Shown: piece after piece, positions 1 through 9,533 of the stretch | Layout of the letters: each line of letters starts with the position of its first letter | Numbering within the stretch: position 1 is the first letter of the stretch | NCBI RefSeq assembly: GCF_006152145.1 | Contig: NZ_VDFV01000004.1 | Span: 62,001 to 126,000, forward strand | Direction of reading: 5' to 3' | Length of the DNA stretch: 64,000 nt | Source: Rubellimicrobium roseum | GTDB taxonomy: Bacteria > Pseudomonadota > Alphaproteobacteria > Rhodobacterales > Rhodobacteraceae | Notes under the pieces: generated by a model | Database searches by the model: none | The model's input: the letters and a program-made list of their open reading frames with translations, nothing else | What the model was told of the DNA's origin: nothing | Position numbers and translations under genes: made by a program

Positions 1-375
1 GCGCTGCACCGCCGCCGCGACGGCGTGACCATGTCCGAGCTTTCGCGGATGCTCCTCGTGTCGAACGGCAACGCCACGGCGGTCGTGGACCGGCTGGAAT
101 CCGAGGGCCTCGTGCGCCGCAGCCCGTCCGAGACCGACCGCCGCACCGTCTTCGTCGCCCTCACGCCCGAGGGCCTGCACATCTTCGAGCGCCTCGCGGC
201 CGAGCACGAGGCGCATGTCGACCACCTCTTCGGAGGGCTCTCCGAGGCCGACCTCGACACCCTGACCGACATCCTCAAGCGCATGGGACCCCGCGATGAC
301 CCCGATGGCCGAATGGCGACCGCGCCACTTCTCGTGGGAACTCTCGGGCCGGGTCGCGGCGATCCGCCTCGATAA
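1..375 (+). CDS. MarR-family transcriptional regulator (5' end outside window)
   Basis: The reading frame is open from base 1, so the start lies upstream; 124 residues are visible. They contain the recognition helix ([20 protein letters not shown]) and the wing with a conserved acidic/arginine pair ([13 protein letters not shown]), followed by the C-terminal dimerisation helix, as in MarR proteins. The 3' end overlaps the next gene by 80 bases, unusually long, and the last 30 or so residues are low-complexity, so the functional protein may end near the LKRM segment. Its position at the head of an aryl-CoA degradation operon suggests it is the local repressor, probably relieved by an aromatic acid or its CoA thioester (inference). 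Confidence 0.9.
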   Translation, partial: ALHRRRDGVTMSELSRMLLVSNGNATAVVDRLESEGLVRRSPSETDRRTVFVALTPEGLHIFERLAAEHEAHVDHLFGGLSEADLDTLTDILKRMGPRDDPDGRMATAPLLVGTLGPGRGDPPR

Positions 376-1108
376 CCCGTCGCGAAAGAACCCGCTGACC
401 TTCGACAGCTACCGCGAGCTGCGCGACACGTTCCGCGCGCTGGCCGACAGCGCCGACGTGGACGTGGTGGTCTTCGGCTCGAACGGGGGCAACTTCTGCT
501 CCGGCGGGGACGTGCACGACATCATCGGGCCGCTGATCGGGCGGCCCATGAAGGACCTCCTCGCCTTCACCCGCCTGACGGGCGACCTCGTGAAGGCGAT
601 GCTGACCTGCGGCAAGCCGGTGATCGCCGCCGTGGACGGCGTGGCCGTGGGCGCGGGCGCGATCATCGCCATGGCCGCCGACCTGCGGCTCGCCACTCCT
701 CAGGCGAAATGCGCCTTCCTGTTCACGCGCGTGGGCCTCGCCGGCTGCGACATGGGCGCCTGCGCCATGCTGCCCCGCATCATCGGCCAGGGCCGCGCGG
801 CCGACCTCCTCTACACCGGGCGCACCATGTCCGCCGAGGAGGGCCACGCCTGGGGCTTCTGGAACGCCCTCCACCCCGCCGAGCGGCTGGAGGAGGAGGC
901 GCAGGCCCTCGCCCGCCGCCTCGCGTCGGGGCCGACCTTCGCCCATTCCATGACCAAGACCCAGCTCAGCCAGGAGTGGTCCATGGGCCTGATGGAGGCC
1001 ATCGAATCCGAGGCGCAGGCCCAGGCCATCTGCATGCAGACCCGCGACTTCGAGCGCGCCTACCGCGCCTTCGTCGCCAAGGACCGCCCCGTGTTCGAGG
1101 GGAACTGA
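296..1108 (+). CDS. Enoyl-CoA hydratase/crotonase-family protein
   Basis: This 270-residue crotonase-fold protein has the oxyanion-hole segments [10 protein letters not shown] and [14 protein letters not shown]. The usual catalytic pair of hydratase glutamates is not obvious: the first falls in FLFTRVG and the second in GLAGCDMGA, where Asp stands in. It may therefore do a variant reaction (hydration or ring-opening hydrolysis) on an alicyclic CoA ester rather than standard beta-oxidation. In the known aerobic 2-aminobenzoyl-CoA pathway, crotonase and acyl-CoA dehydrogenase genes accompany the CoA ligase, as here. An alternative ATG lies at 305. The stop overlaps the next start (TGATG). Confidence 0.88.
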   Translation: MTPMAEWRPRHFSWELSGRVAAIRLDNPSRKNPLTFDSYRELRDTFRALADSADVDVVVFGSNGGNFCSGGDVHDIIGPLIGRPMKDLLAFTRLTGDLVKAMLTCGKPVIAAVDGVAVGAGAIIAMAADLRLATPQAKCAFLFTRVGLAGCDMGACAMLPRIIGQGRAADLLYTGRTMSAEEGHAWGFWNALHPAERLEEEAQALARRLASGPTFAHSMTKTQLSQEWSMGLMEAIESEAQAQAICMQTRDFERAYRAFVAKDRPVFEGN

Positions 1109-2244
1109 TGCCGGACCGCACCTTCCTCTCCTGGCCCTTCTTCGAGCCCCGCCATCGCGAGCTGGCCGGGGCACTGGACCAGTGGTGCGCCGCGCATCTC
1201 CCCGTCGATCACCACGACACCGACGCGGCCTGCCGCACGCTGGTCCGCGACCTGGGGGCTGCGGGCTGGCTGCAACCGACCGGGGCCGCCGAGGGCGAGA
1301 CGCTCGACGTCCGCACCCTTTGCCTGATCCGAGAGACGCTGGCCCGCCACGACCCCCTCGCCGACTTCGCCTTCGCCATGCAGGGCCTCGGCATGGGCGC
1401 GGTCTCGCTCTTCGGCACGCCCGCCCAGCGCGGCTGGCTCGCCAAGACCCGCGCCGGAGAAGCCATCGCCGCCTTCGCGCTGACCGAGCCCGCCTCGGGC
1501 TCCGACGTCGCCGGCACGGCCACCACGGCGCGGCGCGTCCGGGGCGGCTATCTGCTGAACGGCGAAAAGACCTGGATCTCGAACGGGGGTATCGCGGACC
1601 TTTACGTCCTCTTCGCCCGCACCGGCGAGGCGCCGGGCGCGAAGGGCCTTTCCGCCTTCCTCCTTCCGGCCTCCACCCCCGGCCTTTCGGTCGTGGAACG
1701 GCTTGAAACCATCGCCCCCCACCCCCTCGCCCGGCTGAGGCTGGACGACCTGCACCTTCCCGACGACGCCCTGATCGGGGCCCCCGGCGAGGGCTTCAGG
1801 ATCGCCATGTCCGTCCTCGACGTCTTCCGCTCCACCGTGGGCGCCGCCGCCCTCGGCATGGCCCGGTGCGCGCTGGATGAATCCGTGGCCCGCGTGAAGG
1901 CCCGCACGATCCAGGGCGCCCCCCTCGGGGACCTCCAGATGGTCCAGGGCCACATCGCCGACATGGCGCTCGACATCGACGCGGCGGCCCTCCTCGTCTA
2001 CCGCGCCGCCTGGACCAAGGACATGGGCGCTCCCCGTGTCACGCGCGAGGCGGCAATGGCCAAGCTCCACGCCACCGAGGCCGCGAGCCGCGTCATCGAC
2101 GCCGCCGTCCAGCTTCACGGCGGCGACGGCGTGCGCCGCGGCTCGGTGGTCGAGGCGCTCTATCGGGACATCCGCGCCCTTCGCATCTACGAAGGCGCCA
2201 GCGACGTGCAGCGCGTCGTGATCGCAAGAGGCGCCCTTCAATGA
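1108..2244 (+). CDS. Acyl-CoA dehydrogenase
   Basis: This 378-residue flavoprotein should oxidise an acyl- or alicyclic CoA ester and pass electrons to ETF. It has the FAD signature [17 protein letters not shown] followed by a WISNGG segment, and the C-terminal [18 protein letters not shown] region, which holds the usual catalytic Glu in IYEG. The start is the ATG overlapping the upstream stop; the same frame is open further upstream but that part lies inside the hydratase gene. It is translationally coupled on both sides. In this context it probably dehydrogenates a ring-reduced intermediate of the aminobenzoyl-CoA route (inference). Confidence 0.93.
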   Translation: MPDRTFLSWPFFEPRHRELAGALDQWCAAHLPVDHHDTDAACRTLVRDLGAAGWLQPTGAAEGETLDVRTLCLIRETLARHDPLADFAFAMQGLGMGAVSLFGTPAQRGWLAKTRAGEAIAAFALTEPASGSDVAGTATTARRVRGGYLLNGEKTWISNGGIADLYVLFARTGEAPGAKGLSAFLLPASTPGLSVVERLETIAPHPLARLRLDDLHLPDDALIGAPGEGFRIAMSVLDVFRSTVGAAALGMARCALDESVARVKARTIQGAPLGDLQMVQGHIADMALDIDAAALLVYRAAWTKDMGAPRVTREAAMAKLHATEAASRVIDAAVQLHGGDGVRRGSVVEALYRDIRALRIYEGASDVQRVVIARGALQ

Positions 2245-2666
2245 TCTACAAGCGCAGGATCCCTGTCGAGTTCAACCACTGCGACCCCGCCGGGATCGTC
2301 TTCTATCCCCGCTACCTGGAGATGACGAACAGCCTCGTGGAGAACTTCTTCCGCGAGATGATGGACTACCCTTTCGCCCGCATGATGTCCGAGGGCGTGG
2401 GCACCCCCACCGTCAAGCTGGAGATGGAGTTCCGCGCCCCCTCGCGCCTGGGCGAGGTGCTGGACTGGACGCTGACCGTGCGCCGGGTGGGGCGCACCTC
2501 GGCCAAGGTCCGCATCGCGGCCCACGGGCCCGACGCCACGCTGCGGCTCCATGGCGAGGTCACGCTCGTCTTCGCCTCGCTCACCGGCAAGGCGCAGCCC
2601 TGGCCCGACCCGATCTGGTCGCGGCTCGAAACCGTCCGGCAGAGGGAGCCCAATGAGCCCGCATGA
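2241..2666 (+). CDS. Hotdog-fold acyl-CoA thioesterase (4-hydroxybenzoyl-CoA thioesterase type)
   Basis: This is a 141-residue single hotdog domain. The [18 protein letters not shown] segment carries the catalytic Asp of the 4HBT family. It starts at an ATGA overlap with the dehydrogenase gene. Thioesterases of this kind in aryl-CoA operons usually rescue CoA from dead-end thioesters; that role is inferred here. Length is normal for the family. Confidence 0.9.
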   Translation: MIYKRRIPVEFNHCDPAGIVFYPRYLEMTNSLVENFFREMMDYPFARMMSEGVGTPTVKLEMEFRAPSRLGEVLDWTLTVRRVGRTSAKVRIAAHGPDATLRLHGEVTLVFASLTGKAQPWPDPIWSRLETVRQREPNEPA

Positions 2667-3063
2667 GGTCCTGCACCCCGCGAGCTGGACGCCCGCCCGA
2701 GGCTACGCCAACGGCATCGCGGCGGACGGGCGGATGGTCTTCACCGGCGGCCTGATCGGCTGGACCGCCGACCAGACCTTCGCGACGGACGACTTCGTGG
2801 GCCAGGCCGCCCAAGCGCTGCGCAACGTGGTCGAGGTGCTGGCCTGCGCGGGCGCGAGGCCCGAGCATCTCGTGCGGCTCACGTGGTATGTGACGGACAA
2901 GTGCGACTACCTCGCCAGCCTCAAGGACCTGGGCCGCGCCTACCGGGAGATCATCGGCAACCACTACCCGGCCATGGCGCTGGTGCAGGTCGCAGCCCTC
3001 GTGGAGGATCGCGCCAAGGTCGAGATCGAGGCCACCGCCGTCATCCCCAGGGAGGCTCCATGA
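2653..3063 (+). CDS. RidA-family protein lacking the catalytic arginine
   Basis: This 136-residue YjgF/YER057c/UK114-fold protein starts at an ATG that overlaps the thioesterase gene by 14 bases. The C-terminal strand VQVAALVEDRAKVEIEATAV is typical of the family. The arginine that binds the imine substrate in RidA (PTRS or PARS context in enterobacterial members) is replaced: here the segment is YPAMALVQV. True RidA hydrolyses enamines and imines; members without this Arg have other or unknown roles. In an aminobenzoyl-CoA pathway an enamine intermediate is expected, so a ring-enamine hydrolase role is attractive but is weakened by the missing residue. Confidence 0.88.
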   Translation: MSPHEVLHPASWTPARGYANGIAADGRMVFTGGLIGWTADQTFATDDFVGQAAQALRNVVEVLACAGARPEHLVRLTWYVTDKCDYLASLKDLGRAYREIIGNHYPAMALVQVAALVEDRAKVEIEATAVIPREAP

Positions 3064-4703
3064 CCGCGCAGACGCTCGCCCGCCCCCTCGCGCTCGGCCC
3101 CTCGGGCCACGTGGACACCTTCGCCCGCGACCGCCTGCCGCCCGCCGACCAGTGGCCCGAGATCCGGCTCGACGGCTTCGACTATCCCGACTGGCTCAAC
3201 GCCGCCGTGGAGCTGACCGACCGCATGGTCGAGCGCGGGCACGGCGACCGGATCGCCCTCATCGGCAACGGCCGGAGCCGCACCTACAAGGAGCTGGCCG
3301 ACTGGACCAGCCGCATCGCCCACGCCCTCGTGGACGACTACGGCGTGCGGCCCGGCCACCGCGTGCTGATCCGCTCGGCCAACAACCCCGCGATGGTCGC
3401 CTGCTGGCTCGCGGCCACCAAGGCCGGCGCCGTGGTCGTCAACACCATGCCGATGCTGCGAACCGGGGAACTGGCCAGGATCGTGGACAAGGCCGAGATC
3501 GGCCTCGCGCTCTGCGACACGCGGCTGATGGACGACCTCGTCGCCTGCGCCAAGGACTCGCGGCACCTGAAGACGGTGATCGGCTTCGACGGCACCGCCA
3601 ACCATGACGCGGAACTGGACCGTGCCGCCCTCCAGAAGCCCGTGCGCTTCGACCCGCCCCCCGTGGGGCGCGACGACGTGGCGCTCCTCGCCTTCACCTC
3701 CGGCACAACCGGAGAGCCCAAGGGCACCATGCACTTCCACCGCGACCTCCTCGTGATCGCTGACGGCTACGCCAGGGAGGTGCTGGCCGTCACCCCCGAC
3801 GACGTCTTCGTGGGCTCCCCGCCCCTCGCCTTCACCTTCGGCCTGGGCGGCCTCGCGGTCTTCCCCCTCCGCTTCGGCGCCTCCGCCGCGCTGCTGGAGC
3901 AGGCGACGCCCCCGAACCTCATCGACATCATCCAGCGCCACCGCGCCACGGTCTGCTTCACCGCCCCCACCGCCTACCGCGTCATGCTCAAGGCCATGGC
4001 CGAGGGCGCGGACCTCTCCTCGCTCCGCGCCGCCGTCAGCGCCGGCGAGACCCTGCCCGCCCCCGTCCATGACGAATGGATCAGCCGCACCGGCAAGCCC
4101 ATCCTCGACGGCATCGGCGCGACCGAGATGCTCCACATCTTCCTGACGAACCGCTTCGACGACCACCGCGGCGGCTGCACGGGCAGGCCCGTCGCGGGCT
4201 ACGAGGCGCGCATCGTGGACATGCACATGCAGGAGATGCCCCGCGGCGAGGTCGGACGGCTCGCGGTGCGCGGTCCCACCGGCTGCCGCTACCTCGCCGA
4301 CGACCGCCAGCGCGCCTACGTGCAGGAGGGCTGGAACCTCACCGGCGACAGCTTCTGGCAGGACGAGACGGGCCATTTCCACTTCGCCGCCCGCTCGGAC
4401 GACATGATCGTCTCGTCGGGCTACAACATCGCGGGCCCCGAGGTGGAGGCCGCGCTCCTCGCGCATCCGGCCGTCCTCGAATGCGCGGTCATCGGCCAGC
4501 CCGACGAGGAGCGCGGCCAGATCGTCGAGGCGCATGTCGTCCTCGCGGACGGCCACGCGGCCGACCCGCTCACGGAACGCCTCCTTCAGGACCACGTCAA
4601 ATCCGTCATCGCCCCCTACAAGTATCCCCGCCGCGTGGTCTTCACCGAGTCCCTGCCCAAGACCGCGACGGGCAAGATCCAGCGCTTCCGGCTGCGCCGA
4701 TGA
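3060..4703 (+). CDS. Aryl-CoA ligase, probably 2-aminobenzoate-CoA ligase (ANL superfamily)
   Basis: This 547-residue adenylate-forming enzyme activates a carboxylate with ATP and transfers it to CoA. The P-loop [11 protein letters not shown] lies near residues 209-219; the motifs [12 protein letters not shown] and TGDSFWQD follow, and the C-terminal catalytic Lys is in [10 protein letters not shown]. The overall form resembles benzoate/2-aminobenzoate-CoA ligases. Substrate assignment rests on context: it is coupled by a 4-base overlap to tryptophan 2,3-dioxygenase and lies close to a kynureninase-like gene, whose product would be anthranilate. Benzoate or salicylate remain possible substrates. 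Confidence 0.85.
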   Translation: MTAQTLARPLALGPSGHVDTFARDRLPPADQWPEIRLDGFDYPDWLNAAVELTDRMVERGHGDRIALIGNGRSRTYKELADWTSRIAHALVDDYGVRPGHRVLIRSANNPAMVACWLAATKAGAVVVNTMPMLRTGELARIVDKAEIGLALCDTRLMDDLVACAKDSRHLKTVIGFDGTANHDAELDRAALQKPVRFDPPPVGRDDVALLAFTSGTTGEPKGTMHFHRDLLVIADGYAREVLAVTPDDVFVGSPPLAFTFGLGGLAVFPLRFGASAALLEQATPPNLIDIIQRHRATVCFTAPTAYRVMLKAMAEGADLSSLRAAVSAGETLPAPVHDEWISRTGKPILDGIGATEMLHIFLTNRFDDHRGGCTGRPVAGYEARIVDMHMQEMPRGEVGRLAVRGPTGCRYLADDRQRAYVQEGWNLTGDSFWQDETGHFHFAARSDDMIVSSGYNIAGPEVEAALLAHPAVLECAVIGQPDEERGQIVEAHVVLADGHAADPLTERLLQDHVKSVIAPYKYPRRVVFTESLPKTATGKIQRFRLRR

Positions 4704-5536
4704 CCGCCGCCTACGATCCCGAGGAGGACGGCGCCCAGACCGACTTCCGGTCCCGGATGTCCTACGGCGACTACCTGCGGCTCGACCAGATCCTGACGGC
4801 GCAGGCCCCCCTGACCGACGCCCATGACGAGATGCTATTCGTCATACAGCACCAGACCTCGGAACTGTGGATGCGCCTCGCCATCCACGAGATCGCCGCC
4901 GCGCGGGCCCGCATCGCGCAGGACGACGTCGCCCCCGCCATGAAGATGCTCGCCCGCGTGTCCCGCATCTTCGAGCAGCTCAACAACGCCTGGGACGTCC
5001 TTCGCACCATGACGCCCGCCGACTACACCCGCTTCCGCGCGCAGCTTGGGGAATCCTCGGGCTTCCAGTCGCGCCAGTACCGCGTGATCGAATACATGCT
5101 GGGCAACCGCAACGCGGCGATGCTCAGGCCCCACGCCCACGACGAGGCGGTGACCGCGATGCTGCGGGCCGAGATGGGCGTCCCCTCCCTCTACGACGAG
5201 GCTCTCCGCCTCGCCCATCGCCGCGGCGTGCCCATGCCCGAACAGGTGCTCCGCCGCGACGTCTCCCGCCCGCACGAGTTCAGCGACGAGGTGATGGCAG
5301 CCTGGCGCACCGTCTACGAAGAGCCCGAGACCCACTGGCGCCTTTACGAGCTGGCCGAGAAGCTGGTGGACCTGGAGGACTACTTCCGCCGCTGGCGCTT
5401 CAACCACGTCACGACCGTGGAGCGCGTCATCGGCTTCAAGCGCGGCACCGGGGGCACGGGGGGCGTCCACTATCTCAAGCGGATGCTGGAGGTGGAACTC
5501 TTCCCCGAGCTCTGGCGCGTCCGCACCGTGCTTTAA
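4700..5536 (+). CDS. kynA: Tryptophan 2,3-dioxygenase
   Basis: This 278-residue cytosolic haem enzyme opens the indole ring of L-tryptophan to N-formylkynurenine, the first kynurenine-pathway step. The substrate-binding helix [14 protein letters not shown] and the proximal haem His in [16 protein letters not shown] (near residue 235) are both present, followed by the glycine-rich [11 protein letters not shown] loop. Length matches the bacterial family. The ATG overlaps the ligase stop, which puts Trp oxidation and aryl-CoA activation on one transcript. Confidence 0.95.
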   Translation: MTAAYDPEEDGAQTDFRSRMSYGDYLRLDQILTAQAPLTDAHDEMLFVIQHQTSELWMRLAIHEIAAARARIAQDDVAPAMKMLARVSRIFEQLNNAWDVLRTMTPADYTRFRAQLGESSGFQSRQYRVIEYMLGNRNAAMLRPHAHDEAVTAMLRAEMGVPSLYDEALRLAHRRGVPMPEQVLRRDVSRPHEFSDEVMAAWRTVYEEPETHWRLYELAEKLVDLEDYFRRWRFNHVTTVERVIGFKRGTGGTGGVHYLKRMLEVELFPELWRVRTVL

Positions 5537-5679
5537 CCCTTCGTTAGACCCACCGTTCGGAGGTGCAAGGAACAGGTAACGGATCGCCCCTACGCTCTGG
5601 CTCAACACCCGCCCTTCGTGGCACCCTCGACCCGCACCGCGGCGACAGACCCGCGGACATGACCGACAGGAGAAACCGG

Positions 5680-6483
5680 ATGACCCTCACGCGACGCCTC
5701 GCCCTTGCCATGGGCGCGAGCCTCCTCGCCCTTGCCACGACCGCCCAGGCCCAGGACGCCTTGCGCGTCGGCGCCTACCCGGCCAACCCGCCCTGGCAGA
5801 ACCAGAACGAGGACGGCACCTTCGAGGGCTTCGAGGTCGACATCGTGACCGAGATCGCCAGCCGCATGGGCCGCACGGTCGAGATCCAGCCCTACGACTT
5901 CCGCGCGCTCTTCGTCGCCACCGCCTCGGGCCGCGCCGACATGGTGATCTCCTCGCTCACCATCACCGACGAGCGGCTGGAGGCCCAGAGCTTCACGCAG
6001 CCCTACGTCGAGGGCGCGCTGGGCATCGGCACGCGCGAGGGCGCGGGCATCGACTCGCTCGACGACCTGAACGGCAAGGTCGTGGGCGCCATCGCCACCA
6101 GCTTCGGCGAGACCTACCTCAAGGAGCACGAGGCCGACGCCGGCTACGCGGAGCTGCGCAGCTACGACACGGTCGCCAACATGCTGACCGACCTCCAGAA
6201 CGGCCGCATCGAGGCCGTGGTGAACGACGAGGTCGGCCTCCGCTACGCCTTCCAGCAGATGCAGGGCCTGACCGTCGGCGGCGCGATCCAGACGGGCGAG
6301 CTCTTCGCGATGATGATGCCCAAGGACTCGCCTCTCCTGGAGGAGGTCAACGGCCACATCTCGGACATGAAGAGCGACGGCACCATGGCGCGGCTCTACG
6401 AATCGTGGCTGGGCGCCGCCCCCGCCGAGGGCAGCGTCACGGTCACGCCGATGCCCGTCCCGACCTCCGCCTCCGGCAACTGA
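5680..6483 (+). CDS. Amino-acid ABC transporter periplasmic binding protein
   Basis: This 267-residue family 3 solute-binding protein begins with a signal peptide (cleavage likely after TAQAQ, near residue 23). The body carries the polar-amino-acid binding fold (LRVGAYPANPPWQ, GFEVDIVTEIA, RADMVISSLTIT). I chose the ATG at 5680 because an AGGAGA ribosome site lies 6 bases before it; an in-frame ATG at 5659 is less well placed. Position inside the Trp operon suggests tryptophan, kynurenine or a related aromatic amino acid as ligand (inference). A stable hairpin follows the gene. Confidence 0.92.
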   Translation: MTLTRRLALAMGASLLALATTAQAQDALRVGAYPANPPWQNQNEDGTFEGFEVDIVTEIASRMGRTVEIQPYDFRALFVATASGRADMVISSLTITDERLEAQSFTQPYVEGALGIGTREGAGIDSLDDLNGKVVGAIATSFGETYLKEHEADAGYAELRSYDTVANMLTDLQNGRIEAVVNDEVGLRYAFQQMQGLTVGGAIQTGELFAMMMPKDSPLLEEVNGHISDMKSDGTMARLYESWLGAAPAEGSVTVTPMPVPTSASGN

Positions 6484-6491
6484 CCCCGACC

Positions 6492-6528
6492 GGCCGGGCC
6501 CCGCGCCCGGCCCTCCCTGCCCGGAGGG
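6492..6528 (+). promoter_or_regulatory. Intercistronic double hairpin over the permease ribosome site
   Basis: GGCCGGGC at 6492-6499 pairs with GCCCGGCC at 6505-6512 (8 bp, 5-base loop). Directly after it CCCTCC at 6511-6516 can pair with GGAGGG at 6523-6528, which is the Shine-Dalgarno of the permease. The two stems compete for bases 6511-6512. Hairpins in this place in ABC operons commonly protect the binding-protein message and lower permease translation. Confidence 0.6.
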
Positions 6529-6532
6529 CGCG

Positions 6533-7207
6533 TTGAACGTCATTGACGTCTTCTTCAACACCGAGATCCTGCTCCGCTCCCTGCCGCTGCTGCTGCGGGG
6601 GCTGTGGAACACGCTGCTTCTCGGGACATCCACGATCGTGATCGGCACGCTGGTCGGCGTCGCGGTCTGCCTCGTCCGGCTCTACGCCTGGGCGCCCTTC
6701 CGGCTGCTCGCGGTCCTCTACGTCGACCTGGTCCGGGCGATCCCGGTGCTCGTGCTGCTGATCCTGGTCTACTTCGCCCTGCCCTTCGGCGGCATCGTCC
6801 TCGACCCCTTCCCGGCCGCTCTCCTCGCGCTCTCCGCCGCCCTGGGCGCCTATACGGCCGAGGTGGTCCGCGCCGGGATCCAGGCGGTCCCTGCAGGCCA
6901 GTTCGAAGCCGCGAACGCCCTGGGCCTCGGCTTCTGGACCACGATGCGCAAGGTGATCCTGCCCCAGGCGGCCCGCCTCGTGACGCCGCCGCACGTCTCG
7001 AACTGCGTGTCCGTCGTCAAGGACACCGCGCTCGCCACGGTGGTCACCATGCCCGAGCTCATGCGTCAGGCGCAGGACGCGCAGGCGCTCTTCGCCAATC
7101 CCACGCCGCTCATCGGCGCGGCCCTCATCTACGTCCTCCTCCTCTGGCCGCTGGTGCGGCTGACCGCCTGGCTCGAAGCCCGCTCGCTTCGCGCCCAGGC
7201 CCGCTGA
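6533..7207 (+). CDS. Amino-acid ABC transporter permease (HisM/GlnP type)
   Basis: This 224-residue inner-membrane protein has about five hydrophobic segments and the EAA loop that contacts the ATPase (EAANALGLGFWTTMRKVILP, near residues 124-143). The start codon is TTG, with GGAGGG 4 bases upstream; no better in-frame start fits the N-terminal amphipathic region. No ATP-binding subunit and no second permease are in the window, so the complex is incomplete here and must form a homodimer and borrow an ATPase encoded elsewhere, or be supplied in trans. Confidence 0.92.
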   Translation: MNVIDVFFNTEILLRSLPLLLRGLWNTLLLGTSTIVIGTLVGVAVCLVRLYAWAPFRLLAVLYVDLVRAIPVLVLLILVYFALPFGGIVLDPFPAALLALSAALGAYTAEVVRAGIQAVPAGQFEAANALGLGFWTTMRKVILPQAARLVTPPHVSNCVSVVKDTALATVVTMPELMRQAQDAQALFANPTPLIGAALIYVLLLWPLVRLTAWLEARSLRAQAR

Positions 7208-7217
7208 GAGTGTTCCC

Positions 7218-8372
7218 ATGACCGACGGCTCCGCCTACTTCCTTTACCACTCGATCGGTCAGTATCCCGGCAAGTCCGCCGACCTCGCCGCCGCGATGGC
7301 CCAGTTCGGCTCTGTCTGGGGCGCCTGCGACGACAACCAGTGGGGCTACGCCCTGGGACAGCGCGCGGCCTTCCTCGATCGCTGGCGCGCGATCCTGAAC
7401 GCCCCCGAAGGTTCCGTCACCACCTGCGAGAGCGTCACGCAGGGCTTCCACGCCCTCCTCACCGCGCTGCCCGAGAGATACCTGAAAGGCAGGCGCGTCC
7501 TCGTCGCCACAGATGCCTTCCCGTCCAACCACTTCCTTCTTCAGGGCTTGGCTTCCCGCCTCGGCTTCATGCTCGACACCGTGCCGATGCGCCAGGGCTC
7601 CCCCTGGGTCGAGCCCGAGGACTTCATGGACCGCTGGGGCCCCGACGTGGGCGTGGCGCTCCTGACCTGGGTTTCTTCCACCTCCTCCCACCGCCTCGAC
7701 CTCACCCCCCTCGTCGCGCAGGCCCGCGCCATGGGCTCCCTCGTCGGCGTGGACGTGACGCAGGCGGCGGGGCTCCTGCCTTTCGACGCGACCGCGCCCG
7801 CCATCGACTTCACTCTTTCCACCTCGCTCAAGTGGATGTGCGGCACCCCCGGCGCCGGCATCCTCCACGTCGCGCCCCACCTCCTGGCCGAGTGCCAACC
7901 CGAGGTGCGCGGCTGGTTCAGCCAGGACAACCCTTTCAACTGGGACATCACGAAGTTCGGCTTCGCCCCCGACATCCGCCGCTTCGATTCGGGCACCCCC
8001 GGCATCGTCGCCGCGCTGGCTTCCCTTCCCGCCCTCGACTGGCACGCGTCACAGGACCACGCGGCGCTGCTGGCCCACAACCGGCGCCTGACCGCCCGGA
8101 TCATCGCGGCGGCCGACGACCTCCGCCTCCCCCTCGCCACCCCGCGCGAGGAGGCCCGCCGCGGCGGCAGCGTCATGCTCCGCCTGCCGGACGACCGTCC
8201 CGCCCCGCAAGTGGTCGCCAACCTGCGGGACCAGGGCCTCACCGCCGACTCGCGCGGCCAGACCCTCCGCCTGTCGCCCGGCGTCCTGACGACCGAAGAG
8301 GGCACCGACCGCCTGATCGACGCGCTGGCCCGCCACATGGGCCGCGCGATCTCCACCTTAACGGCCCGCTAG
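7218..8372 (+). CDS. Kynureninase-like PLP enzyme (aminotransferase class V fold)
   Basis: This 384-residue fold-type I PLP enzyme has its Schiff-base Lys near residue 205 in STSLKWMCGTPG, and the cofactor-binding Asp in GVDVTQAAG. The length (about 385-415 residues in the family) and location beside tryptophan dioxygenase fit kynureninase, which cleaves kynurenine to anthranilate and alanine and would supply the ligase upstream. Sequence alone does not exclude a different class V enzyme such as a PvdN-like protein, so I leave the symbol blank. Confidence 0.72.
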   Translation: MTDGSAYFLYHSIGQYPGKSADLAAAMAQFGSVWGACDDNQWGYALGQRAAFLDRWRAILNAPEGSVTTCESVTQGFHALLTALPERYLKGRRVLVATDAFPSNHFLLQGLASRLGFMLDTVPMRQGSPWVEPEDFMDRWGPDVGVALLTWVSSTSSHRLDLTPLVAQARAMGSLVGVDVTQAAGLLPFDATAPAIDFTLSTSLKWMCGTPGAGILHVAPHLLAECQPEVRGWFSQDNPFNWDITKFGFAPDIRRFDSGTPGIVAALASLPALDWHASQDHAALLAHNRRLTARIIAAADDLRLPLATPREEARRGGSVMLRLPDDRPAPQVVANLRDQGLTADSRGQTLRLSPGVLTTEEGTDRLIDALARHMGRAISTLTAR

Positions 8373-8402
8373 AGGCCACCCCAGCAGAGAGGAGACCGAC
8401 CC

Positions 8403-9533
8403 ATGACCGCCAATCCGATGCTCGACCCGGGCCGCTTCAAGCTCGGCACCTTCTCGACGAACTGCTCCTCGGGCATGACGCCCACCAAGGTCCCGGAGCG
8501 CTGGAACAACTCCTGGGACAACAACCTCAAGCTCGCGAAGATGCTCGACGCCGCCGGCATCGATTTCATGCTGCCCATCGCCCGCTGGATCGGCTACGGC
8601 GGCGAGACGGACTTCCACGGCGGCGTGCTCGAGACGATGACCTGGGCGGCGGGCCTGCTGGCGGCGACCGAGCGCATCGCCGTCTTCGCCACCATCCACA
8701 CCGCCGCCAACCACCCGGTCGTCGTGGCCAAGCAGATCGCCACCATCGACCAGATCGGCCACGGGCGCGCCGGGCTCAACATCGTCGCAGGCTGGAACAA
8801 GCCCGAATACGAGGCGCTGGGCCTCCAGCTCCCCGACGATCACGAGACGCGCTACGGCTACGCGCAGGAGTGGTTCGACGTGGTGCGCAAGCTGTGGTCC
8901 TCGCCCGAGCACTTCGACTGGGACGGCCAGCATTTCCACCTCAGGCGCGTGAAGGGCGACCCCGCCCCGGTCCGCGGCTCGGTCCCGATCATCAACGCCG
9001 CGGGCTCCCCGCAGGGGCGCGGCTTCGCCACCGACAACGCGGACTTCCTCTTCACCCCGGCCATCGACCTGTCGCGCTCCACGGGCGAGATCGCCGAACT
9101 CAAGGCCCAGGCCCGCGCCAAGGGCCGCAGCGTGGACGTTCTGACCTTCTCGCACGTCATCTGCCGCCCGACCGAAGCCGAGGCGCAGGAGTTCCTGCAC
9201 TACACCGCCGTCGAGAATGCCGACCACGAGGCCGTGGACAATCTCGTGCGGCTCCAGTTCGCCCACGCCCACAGCTTCCCGCACGATCTTCTCGCGCAGA
9301 TCAAGCACCTCTTCGCCATGGGCCATGGCGGCTACCCGCTGGTGGGCACCCCCGACCAGGTGGCCGAGGGCATCCTGCGGCTCCACCGCGCGGGCTTTGC
9401 GGGCACGACCCTGTCCTTCGTCGACTACGTGGAGGAGTTCCCCTACTTCCGCGACGAGGTCCTCCCGCGCCTAGAGGCCGCCGGCATCCGGGGCGGGAGC
9501 GTCGCGCGGCGTCAGCCTGTCGTGGCGGAATGA
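8403..9533 (+). CDS. RutA-like flavin monooxygenase (bacterial luciferase family)
   Basis: This 376-residue TIM-barrel FMN enzyme contains NIVAGWNKPEYEALGL, very close to the NLVTGWQKPEYE segment I recall for the pyrimidine monooxygenase RutA, and ATIHTAANHPVVVAKQIAT as in RutA/DszA-type proteins. RutA-type enzymes use reduced FMN and oxygen, often through a flavin-N5-oxide, to cleave amides or other C-hetero bonds. The gene has a good ribosome site (GAGAGG) and is coupled to a flavin reductase gene. No other rut gene is present, and its neighbours are kynurenine genes, so uracil is an unlikely substrate. The real substrate is unknown. Confidence 0.85.
   Translation: MTANPMLDPGRFKLGTFSTNCSSGMTPTKVPERWNNSWDNNLKLAKMLDAAGIDFMLPIARWIGYGGETDFHGGVLETMTWAAGLLAATERIAVFATIHTAANHPVVVAKQIATIDQIGHGRAGLNIVAGWNKPEYEALGLQLPDDHETRYGYAQEWFDVVRKLWSSPEHFDWDGQHFHLRRVKGDPAPVRGSVPIINAAGSPQGRGFATDNADFLFTPAIDLSRSTGEIAELKAQARAKGRSVDVLTFSHVICRPTEAEAQEFLHYTAVENADHEAVDNLVRLQFAHAHSFPHDLLAQIKHLFAMGHGGYPLVGTPDQVAEGILRLHRAGFAGTTLSFVDYVEEFPYFRDEVLPRLEAAGIRGGSVARRQPVVAE

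Noticed and set aside
5530-5575. TTAACCC and ACCGTTCGG before the ABC binding-protein gene, resembling the 54-bp element
   Set aside because: The order and spacing of the two blocks differ and the invariant TTGCGCGAA part is missing.
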